A stretch of DNA of 11,851 nucleotides from Spirochaetota bacterium (lineage in GTDB: Bacteria; Spirochaetota; Spirochaetia; Treponematales; Breznakiellaceae): the NCBI GenBank assembly GCA_023406985.1, contig JAEXTK010000210.1, positions 1 to 11,851 of the forward strand. Reading direction: 5' to 3'. Shown here piece after piece: positions 7,901 to 11,851 of the stretch. The translations under genes and the position numbers were made by a program. The first letter of the stretch is position 1, and each line of letters begins with the position of its first letter. The notes under the pieces were generated by a model. The model was not told where the DNA came from. It saw only the letters and a list, made by a program, of their open reading frames with translations, and ran no database searches.

Positions 7901-8193
7901 AAGGCGCCGAAATCGAAGGCATCCTCCCCGCCTCCCCCGGCGTCCGCGCCCTCGGTCGCGCCGGCGCCGAAATCGATGGGCGCGGAAGGCTCCGCGGAGA
8001 CGTCGGCGAACAGATCTTCGGCCGAAGGCGGCGGCACCGGCATGGCGCGGCCTACCGAAGACGAGTCCGTGCCGCCGCCCTCGGGCAGAGAGAGCTCGTC
8101 GTATTCTTCGCCTCGGGCCGAGAGGGACGACAATTCACCGCCTATGGCCCTGAACGAGGATCTGAAGCGCTCGAGATCTATCCGCGAAGGCAT
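4915..8193 (-). CDS. Large membrane-anchored TPR protein, possibly flagellar-collar FlcA-like
   Basis: 1092 residues from the ATG at 8193. Residues 1-30 look folded (MPSRIDLERFRSSFRAIGGE). Residues 50-420 are acidic, rich in Ala, Pro, Glu and Ser, with recurring short Phe/acidic motifs (FDFGAFLDSIPDD, FSFDDLDLGGDF, IFDIPDFSMDLDE, FDTFSLDNDF). A short ordered segment (425-500) precedes one transmembrane helix (about 527-549). The rest is a TPR-like helical array (about 557-1070; for example YYHLARYYERYGR, ALGNALYRRGDLHAAQGYYNRLL). This order of cytoplasmic acidic arm, one helix and exported TPRs is what I recall for the spirochaetal periplasmic flagellar collar protein FlcA (Borrelia BB0326); assignment is by architecture only. 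The frame extends upstream to 8460, but that part overlaps the divergent gene. No strong ribosome site precedes 8193. Followed in operon by the CPBP protease. Confidence 0.85.
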   Translation of the reverse strand: MPSRIDLERFRSSFRAIGGELSSLSARGEEYDELSLPEGGGTDSSSVGRAMPVPPPSAEDLFADVSAEPSAPIDFGAGATEGADAGGGGEDAFDFGAFLDSIPDDLSAPPPDAGMGLEPPREEEPLPAPEPPEAGFEPPFEASAFPGSLPESAAGEAPAGEAGAEDFGIPEGLLDGLAAEVEEGRAETPKANAEEFPADFSFDDLDLGGDFALGDDSASGGEEAPARDEEGAAEPSSAAGMPSEAEELEGEEIADEASAPEGTAAPSDFDLLDTDESFSLFSEVESEKPPAAEEKPTVGRKGNVPAAEDIFDIPDFSMDLDEQRPPAEGAPEAPEDAAGAEEDRGEAEGASIDSFDTFSLDNDFLSSGFGVAPEGAPARGEEDGFAHLEDFSLEGIDDVFRGAQAKEEPARVAPPRRAGRAMPSAEVEEIVLSEQDLEKLQATLTAYPLNLRIACEELIAEHAVPPEDMSALVRLLVRGAAARETATLASRLIGRSIPIPRGFEKRTGEELEAERATFAYAFVHNILPVLRVFAFVAAIATSVAYLGFEFVYRPLRAYAYYTQGMERIEAGEYARANERFDQGFRLRRSKNWFYKYARGFADERQYILAEEKYDQLLKLYPRDKRGALLYAAMESKELRNFAKADRILRDQILDYSVDDREGLLALGDNNMAWAEQDASRYEEARRAYARLMEKYGRQDAFLERMLIYFIRTDKLAEVLPLQEYFLSSEKRKISGPSLAELGGYLLDKKEEVPVGVPDPNVERIENLRKLLERAVRTDPAHPESYYHLARYYERYGRSDEERGALERALAAFSAAHEVSARRTAYRIDAHRRYATLLTQAKEFLAAQEQLANGIRLYEDALARRILDRAPEYGRLYADLGDLEYFKAGDLDAAMADYREAASHGWSPPEIRYRMGYVGYAKGDWAAAVEYFFDASTELPLNRRLMFALGNALYRRGDLHAAQGYYNRLLDMLEAERARFPVLVPNARPEHAELAERLMRARNNLGVTLEALADRTGDARYRARALALYSESARAWDALTRDPNTMVRSEQANLAFLNTRGSLYPKVPYEAQIYAEIDKDVQEPSVWEKILAE

Positions 8194-8235
8194 GATCAAG
8201 ATATTGAAGCATCGTCCGATAATTGTAAAGAACGA

Positions 8236-9003
8236 ATGAAACACACGATTCAAACCGCGCTGGGCGCGATCTTCGCGCTGACGCTCGTCGCCCAGGCCGG
8301 CGCGGTGGACTTCGAGTCCTTCAGCTTCAACGATCGCCTCCTCTCCATGCGGGGCCCCGAGGCCCCCGTCATCTTCGAGGACGGGGTGATCTTCACCGCG
8401 CCTTCCACTTCCCGCCGCGTCGGCATCGCCTTCGCCCATGAAGGCTTCGGCCGCGTGCACTGGTTCAAGAAGCTCATGAAGAGCGCGGACGAGCCCCTGC
8501 CCGCCGACGGCAAAAAGGAAAAACCGAGCAAGAAGGCGCCGCAGTTCGTCGATTCGGGGCTGCTCTTCTTCGCCTACGATTACCCGCGCGGCATGCGCGA
8601 GCTGGAATACCGGCTCGTCGTGGACGGCCTCTGGATCGCGGATCCCCGCAATCCCGTCCGCCGCATCGATCCGGCCACGGGCGTCGTCCGCTCCGTGGTC
8701 GCCCTTCCCGAACCGACGAAAAACCCCTCCACCTACGACGCCCCTTCAGGGTCCCTCCGCTTCAGCTACGACACCGCGCCCGGCGAGACGGTCACCGTCG
8801 CGGGCAGCTTCAACGGCTGGGATCCCTTCATGTACGAACTGATCGAAGAGTCTCCGGGGAGGTACGTCCTCACCCTCCCCCTGCCCGCCGGGGTCCACCG
8901 CTACGTCTTCTACCATCGGGGCGAGCGCATCCTGGACCCGAACAATCCACGAAAGGTCTATACCGCCGAAGGAAAGACGGCTTCCGAAGCGATCGTGGAG
9001 TAG
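8236..9003 (+). CDS. Secreted protein with two CBM48/AMPK-type glycogen-binding-like domains
   Basis: 255 residues. A signal peptide (MKHTIQTALGAIFALTLVAQAGA, cleavage near 23) predicts export. Residues 173-245 form an E-set/CBM48-like domain: VTVAGSFNGWDPF (186-198), then GRYVLTLPLPAGVHRYVFYH, ending in RGERILDPNNPRKVY. Residues 48-150 look like a diverged first copy: LEYRLVVDGLWIADPRNPVRR (123-143) aligns with the end of the second domain, and a Lys-rich insert (90-103) interrupts it. Such domains bind alpha-glucans in branching enzymes and AMPK; no catalytic domain is attached here, so a binding or structural role outside the cytoplasm is inferred. Only 42 bp separate it from the divergent TPR gene. 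Confidence 0.8.
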   Translation: MKHTIQTALGAIFALTLVAQAGAVDFESFSFNDRLLSMRGPEAPVIFEDGVIFTAPSTSRRVGIAFAHEGFGRVHWFKKLMKSADEPLPADGKKEKPSKKAPQFVDSGLLFFAYDYPRGMRELEYRLVVDGLWIADPRNPVRRIDPATGVVRSVVALPEPTKNPSTYDAPSGSLRFSYDTAPGETVTVAGSFNGWDPFMYELIEESPGRYVLTLPLPAGVHRYVFYHRGERILDPNNPRKVYTAEGKTASEAIVE

Positions 9004-9039
9004 GCCCGGTCCGCTCAGCCGAAAGACTCGCGGATTTCG

Positions 9040-9092
9040 GGCCGCCGCCGCTCGGCAACGAGGGGCGGCCGATCGCGTTTTACCCTCTTTTT
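9040..9092 (+). terminator. Probable terminator after the CBM48-like gene
   Basis: GGCCGCC (9040-9046) pairs with GGCGGCC (9064-9070), with an inner CTC/GAG pairing. T-rich sequence follows (TTTT at 9078-9081, TTTTT at 9088-9092). The gap between stem and first T-run is 7 nt, so efficiency is uncertain. Confidence 0.5.
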
Positions 9093-9113
9093 ACGCGTTC
9101 GAAGGCTCGTTTT

Positions 9114-9142
9114 TTGACATCATCGACCCGTTCCAATAGAAT
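9114..9142 (+). promoter_or_regulatory. Consensus sigma70-type promoter for the hydrogenase-chemoreceptor gene
   Basis: TTGACA (9114-9119), exactly 17 bp, then TAGAAT (9137-9142). The predicted start is near 9149, giving a leader of about 53 nt. Confidence 0.8.
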
Positions 9143-9184
9143 CGAATCGATCAATCCAAAAAACTTTGATCAAAAATCGAATCG
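9140..9184 (+). promoter_or_regulatory. Candidate operator: 10-bp direct repeats around a palindrome in the leader
   Basis: AATCGAATCG occurs at 9140-9149 (overlapping the -10 and start point) and again at 9175-9184, 35 bp apart. The perfect palindrome TTTGATCAAA lies between them at 9165-9174. The placement suits a repressor or redox regulator, but no binding protein is identified; the TTGAT half-sites lack the N4 spacing of an FNR box. Confidence 0.35.
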
Positions 9185-9190
9185 GCTACC

Positions 9191-9194
9191 GGAG
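9191..9194 (+). promoter_or_regulatory. Ribosome-binding site that selects a GTG start
   Basis: GGAG lies 7 nt before the GTG at 9202. The upstream in-frame TTG at 9166 sits within the palindrome and has no such site. Confidence 0.65.
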
Positions 9195-9201
9195 CATCCT
9201 C

Positions 9202-9957
9202 GTGAGCTTATGTCCCGTCGTCAACGTGATCGATGAAAAGTGCAATTCTTGCCACCAATGCATCGCGGTCTGCCCGGTGAAGATCTGCCTCGACGGCTCG
9301 GGCGATACGGTGAAGATCAACCATGACCTGTGCATCGGCTGCGGATCCTGCATCCGCGCCTGCCCGCACGAGGCGCGCAAGGGCATCGACGACTGGGATA
9401 GCTTCCTGGCCGATTCTCGGAACGGCACGGAGATGATCGCCGTCGTCGCCCCCTCCGCCGCCGCGACCTTCGCCGACAAGCTCCTTCGCCTCAACGGATT
9501 CCTGGCGAGCCTCGGAGTCACGGCGTTCTTCGACGTGAGCTTCGGCGCCGAACTCACCGTCCGTTCATACCTCAAGCACATCGAGTCCCCTTCTCCGGCC
9601 ATGGTCATCTCGCAGCCCTGCCCCGTCGTGGTGAACTACCTGGAGATTTACCAGAGCCCGCTCCTCGCCTATCTCGCGCCGGCCGACAGCCCCATGGTCC
9701 ACACCATGAAGATGATCCGGACCTGGTATCCCCGGTACCGAGCGCACAAGATCGCCGTCATCTCGCCGTGCTTCGCGAAAAAGCGGGAGTTTGCGGCCAC
9801 CGGCTTCGGCGACTACAACCTCACCTTCGATTCGCTGCAGTCGTACCTGGAGACCGCCCGGCTCTCGCTCGATCGATTCCCGGAGGTCGATTTCGAGAAT
9901 CCCCCGCGGAGCGGGCGGTCCTCTTCTCCACCCCCGGAGGACTCCTCCAGACCGTGA
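9202..9957 (+). CDS. [FeFe]-hydrogenase-like sensor/chemoreceptor, N-terminal part (frameshifted)
   Basis: Residues 1-233 are genuine; the last 18 codons before the TGA at 9955-9957 are out-of-frame sequence. Two [4Fe-4S] ferredoxin motifs come first: C14, C17, C20, C24 and C44, C47, C50, C54. The iron-hydrogenase large-subunit domain follows. Its L1 loop reads ISQPCPVVVNY, so C140 (cluster ligand) is kept but the proton-transfer cysteine of catalytic TSCCP enzymes is P139. Its L2 loop reads ISPCFAKKREF, with C190 and K193 kept and S188 where enzymes have Met. These changes are typical of putative sensory [FeFe] hydrogenases. Restoring one C in 9901-9905 joins this to the downstream frame as a 693-residue protein. 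The gene has its own consensus promoter. Confidence 0.85.
   Translation: MSLCPVVNVIDEKCNSCHQCIAVCPVKICLDGSGDTVKINHDLCIGCGSCIRACPHEARKGIDDWDSFLADSRNGTEMIAVVAPSAAATFADKLLRLNGFLASLGVTAFFDVSFGAELTVRSYLKHIESPSPAMVISQPCPVVVNYLEIYQSPLLAYLAPADSPMVHTMKMIRTWYPRYRAHKIAVISPCFAKKREFAATGFGDYNLTFDSLQSYLETARLSLDRFPEVDFENPPRSGRSSSPPPEDSSRP
9901..9905 (+). other. Frameshift site: run of five C where six would keep one frame
   Basis: The upstream frame reads ...F-E-N-P-P then turns into Arg/Ser/Pro-rich nonsense; the frame that begins after the run continues ...P-A-E-R-A-V-L-F-S-T-P-G-G, the expected hydrogenase sequence. One extra C (or a -1 slip on CCC) restores a single reading frame. It is either a homopolymer sequencing error, a true mutation, or, less likely, recoding. 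Confidence 0.85.
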
Positions 9958-11282
9958 AGCGGGAGGCGCCGGAGCTCGCCGACTCCGTCAGGAAGATCGA
10001 GGGGCCGCAGGTCCTGTACGATTATTTCAAGGAACTTCCCGCGGCCGTCAAAGCGGGCTGCGCCCCCTTCATCGTCGACTGCCTCAACTGCGAGAAAGGC
10101 TGCAACGGCGGCACGGGGACCAGACTCGCGGCGGCTTCCGTCGACGTGCTCGAAAGCCGGGTAGCCTCCCGCGCCTCCACGCTGAAAACCCGCTACTCCA
10201 AGCGGAGAAAGGACGCGGAGGCCCGGCGCCGTCTCGGAGCCGTCTTGGAAAAGCACTGGAGGAAGGGCCTCTACGACCGGCGCTACCAGGATAGATCTCA
10301 GGCCAACGGAATCCGTACCCCTACGGAACGGGAGCTCCAGGACATCTATCACCGCATGCTCAAGTTCGAGCCCGCGGACCTCTACAACTGCGCATCCTGC
10401 GGCTACAACTCCTGCGAGATGATGGCGACGGCCATCCACAACCGCCTCAACAAACCCGAAAATTGCCACCATTACCAGACCGCCAAGATCGTGGCGGCGC
10501 AGAAGAGCACCGCGGTCATCGCGGAGCGGCTCAACGCCCAGATCAGCGGCGCCAGCCTGCTCATGGCCCAGCTCGAAGAGATAAAGCATACGATGGTGGC
10601 GAACGCCGCGAGCCAGTCGCGCACCGTGGACGAGTCCTCTTCCGCGATCGTCGAGATGGTCAGCTCCATCCACAACGTGGACAAGCTCGTGCAGCAACGC
10701 TTCCGGATGGTTGCCGAATTGGAAGCGAATGCCACGACGGGCGGCGATGCCTTCGAGGAAACGATCGGTTCCATAGGACGCGTCTTCAAGGGCGTGGACA
10801 AGATCCTGGAGATCAACGGCACCATCGACGCGGTCGCCTCCAGCACCAACCTGCTCGCCATGAACGCCGCCATCGAGGCAGCGCACGCCGGGGCGGCGGG
10901 CAAGGGCTTCGCGGTGGTCGCCGACGAGATCAGGAAGCTATCCATGCAAACCGCGGAGAACGCCGCCCTCATCTCCAAGGACCTGATCCAGGTCGCGGCA
11001 GACGTTAAAGCCACCCAGACGATCTCCGAGCGGGCCGGCACGGGCATCGACGGCATGGTCGTGCGGCTCAAGACGGTCTCGGAAAGCTTCCAGGAACTGG
11101 CCTACACGATGAAGGAGATGGCGGCCGGCTCCACGCAGATCCAGACGGGCCTGGACGAGATCCTGAGGGAAAGCCGCCTGGTGGACGCCGCGGTGGCCGA
11201 CCTCTCCGCCCTCATCGGGCGGGTCAACGACTTCTACAAGACGCTTCAGAGCATCTCGGAGGAGAGCCTCAAGGTGATTTGA
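9903..11282 (+). CDS. [FeFe]-hydrogenase-like sensor/chemoreceptor, C-terminal part: H-domain end, FeS domain, MCP signalling domain
   Basis: Numbering follows the joined 693-aa product. The hydrogenase L3 loop is DCLNCEKGCNGGTGTR (293-308), keeping cluster ligands C297 and C301 but with L295 where catalytic enzymes have Met. A four-cysteine FeS domain follows: C397, C400, C405, C422 (C-x2-C-x4-C-x16-C, within LYNCASCGYNSCEMMA). From about 430 to 690 runs a coiled-coil methyl-accepting chemotaxis domain with the conserved hairpin tip NLLAMNAAIEAAHAGAAGKG (550-569) and GFAVVADEIRKLS. No transmembrane helix is present, so the receptor is cytoplasmic; no C-terminal CheR-tethering pentapeptide is seen. 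It should signal through CheA/CheW. The real coding part begins in this frame at the frameshift; I see no independent start codon with a ribosome site. Confidence 0.88.
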   Translation, partial: PAERAVLFSTPGGLLQTVKREAPELADSVRKIEGPQVLYDYFKELPAAVKAGCAPFIVDCLNCEKGCNGGTGTRLAAASVDVLESRVASRASTLKTRYSKRRKDAEARRRLGAVLEKHWRKGLYDRRYQDRSQANGIRTPTERELQDIYHRMLKFEPADLYNCASCGYNSCEMMATAIHNRLNKPENCHHYQTAKIVAAQKSTAVIAERLNAQISGASLLMAQLEEIKHTMVANAASQSRTVDESSSAIVEMVSSIHNVDKLVQQRFRMVAELEANATTGGDAFEETIGSIGRVFKGVDKILEINGTIDAVASSTNLLAMNAAIEAAHAGAAGKGFAVVADEIRKLSMQTAENAALISKDLIQVAADVKATQTISERAGTGIDGMVVRLKTVSESFQELAYTMKEMAAGSTQIQTGLDEILRESRLVDAAVADLSALIGRVNDFYKTLQSISEESLKVI

Positions 11283-11631
11283 GCGCGCGGCCACGAGTGT
11301 CGCGAAGCTTTGGGATGGAATGCAGAGATCGGGGGGCGTCACGGGAGTCCGCGCGCCCGCCGTCCATCCGGCACGCCCCCACGCGCCGGGCCTCCTCGCG
11401 CCGGACCAAAGGTCCGCCGCTGCGGGGTCCCGTCGCTCCCCGAAGCCCATTCGGAAGCGGCGGCAATCCTCAGGCATCTCTTTCCCAAATCTTCGAAGCA
11501 CGAGCGGTAGCCGAGTCCTGGTCCGGAATCCCTGATGGGCTACGCAGGGCTCTTCCTCCGGTCGGCGACGTCCTGTAGCCTCCCTGCGGACGCCTCCGTC
11601 CCTCTCGGCGCTCCTGCGCCTCGCCATCGCT

Positions 11632-11691
11632 GCGTCCTCCGGACGCATCCGATTGGAATAGATCGAAGCGCCGCAATCCAGCGGCGCGGCG
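11632..11691 (+). repeat. Two-hairpin element, copy 2 (upstream of the tRNA-fMet fragment)
   Basis: Hairpin A is GCGTCC-TCC-GGACGC (11632-11646). The 21-nt linker contains TCCGATTGGAATAGATCGAA (11648-11667), matching the copy-1 linker at 13 of 20 positions. Hairpin B is GCGCCGC-AATCCA-GCGGCGC (11668-11687), running into GCGGCGCGGCG (11681-11691), identical to the end of copy 1. Order, stem lengths and spacing agree with the element at 3988-4048. Confidence 0.55.
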
Positions 11692-11711
11692 GAATCGGGA
11701 CGGGACAGAGC

Positions 11712-11729
11712 GTTCGAGTCCTGCCCCTG
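11712..11729 (+). repeat. 18-bp fragment of tRNA-fMet (T-arm and acceptor 3' strand), inverted relative to the gene
   Basis: GTTCGAGTCCTGCCCCTG is identical to the T-loop through acceptor 3' strand of the intact tRNA-fMet, which lies on the opposite strand (complement at 11779-11796). The two copies form an inverted repeat with a 49-bp spacer that contains the terminator. Confidence 0.85.
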
Positions 11730-11742
11730 GGCGAAAATGTAA

Positions 11743-11765
11743 AAGGCCGCCCGAGGGGCGGCCTT
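11743..11765 (-). terminator. Rho-independent terminator of tRNA-fMet
   Basis: AAGGCCGCCC and GGGCGGCCTT form a perfect 10-bp stem around a 3-nt loop. On the minus strand, TTTTACATTTT overlaps and follows the stem. It lies 10 bp after the tRNA 3' end. Confidence 0.85.
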
Positions 11766-11775
11766 AACTTTACTT

Positions 11776-11848
11776 TAGCAGGGGCAGGACTCGAACCTGC
11801 GACCTCCGGGTTATGAGCCCGACGAGCTGCCAACTGCTCTACCCTGCG
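11776..11848 (-). tRNA. Initiator tRNA-fMet (anticodon CAT)
   Basis: 73-nt cloverleaf on the minus strand. Acceptor CGCAGGG/CCCTGCT, D-stem GAGC/GCTC, anticodon stem TCGGG/CCCGG with loop CTCATAA, T-stem GCAGG/CCTGC with loop TTCGAGT, discriminator A. Initiator hallmarks are three consecutive G-C pairs in the anticodon stem, an A11-U24 pair, and an unpaired 1-72 position (C1 opposite U72). CCA is not encoded. The promoter lies outside the window. Confidence 0.93.
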
Positions 11849-11851
11849 TCG

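Larger units (their letters stand above)
11283..11775. other. Non-coding, palindrome-rich region between the chemoreceptor and tRNA-fMet
   Basis: No ORF here has a convincing start, composition or recognisable product. Visible structure includes the hairpin CGGACC-AAA-GGTCCG (11402-11416), the pair CGGGG/CCCCG around 11422-11442, an imperfect inverted repeat GGCTAC...GTAGCC (11538-11580), the two-hairpin element at 11632-11691 and the tRNA fragment at 11712-11729. CGAGTCCTG from that fragment also occurs at 11512-11520. TCAGGGATT, the core of the copy-1 linker, occurs inverted near 11528-11536. The look is of an intergenic repeat zone. Confidence 0.55.

Noticed and set aside
8194..8235. Divergent promoter between the TPR and CBM48-like genes
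   Set aside because: TTTACA and CAATAT on the minus strand and GATAAT on the plus strand are present, but the matches are weak and would imply almost no leader; not strong enough to annotate.
6860..8239. 459-codon plus-strand frame over the TPR gene's N-terminal region
   Set aside because: Ser/Ala/Gly low-complexity mirror of the acidic arm on the other strand; no ribosome site or recognisable domain.
8194..8460. N-terminal extension of the TPR protein
   Set aside because: It would overlap the signal peptide region of the divergent CBM48-like gene; the translation is unlike the rest and the start at 8193 begins a plausible folded segment.
9768..9902. N-terminal 45 codons of the second hydrogenase frame as a separate protein start
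   Set aside because: This stretch is the out-of-frame reading of conserved hydrogenase sequence; homology in this frame begins only after the C-run.
11535..11833. Open frames over tRNA-fMet and its upstream region
   Set aside because: They run through a tRNA gene and terminator, with no ribosome site or protein-like composition.

Overview
The window is GC-rich, gene-dense bacterial DNA. It probably comes from a spirochaete. This is an inference from protein content: a DUF2259-type secreted protein, a large membrane-anchored TPR protein built like the spirochaetal flagellar-collar protein FlcA, a SEC59-type kinase, and a cytoplasmic chemoreceptor fused to a hydrogenase-like sensor. Neither tRNA gene encodes its 3' CCA.

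Left part (1-3608): the 3' end of an unrecognised gene starting in 18-bp tandem repeats, then lplA (lipoate-protein ligase) 1 nt downstream. A convergent DUF2259 secreted-protein gene follows, then an unrecognised multi-spanning membrane protein, then a convergent dolichol/phytol-kinase-family membrane protein.

Middle (3609-4123): an AT-rich intergenic stretch, a strong promoter and a tRNA-Val(CAC) gene whose leader and trailer are complementary. Directly downstream lies a second, partial tRNA-Val copy split in its T-loop by a 69-nt insert that carries two hairpins.

Centre-right (4124-9003): a two-gene minus-strand operon (TPR membrane protein, then a CPBP/Abi intramembrane protease) divergent from a secreted protein with two apparent CBM48-like domains.

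Right part (9004-11851): a consensus sigma70-type promoter with a repeat-bearing leader drives a gene for ferredoxin clusters + [FeFe]-hydrogenase H-domain + FeS domain + methyl-accepting chemotaxis signalling domain. The logical product is 693 aa, but as printed the gene is broken by a one-base deletion in a run of C at 9901-9905. The H-domain keeps all four H-cluster cysteines but has lost the proton-transfer cysteine, so it looks like a H2/redox sensor rather than an enzyme. About 490 bp of non-coding, palindrome-rich DNA follows. It holds a second two-hairpin element related to the one in the split tRNA-Val, and an 18-bp T-arm fragment of initiator tRNA, inverted relative to the intact tRNA-fMet gene at the right edge.

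The most novel signals are the hydrogenase-chemoreceptor fusion and the pairing of two-hairpin elements with tRNA T-arm fragments at both tRNA loci.
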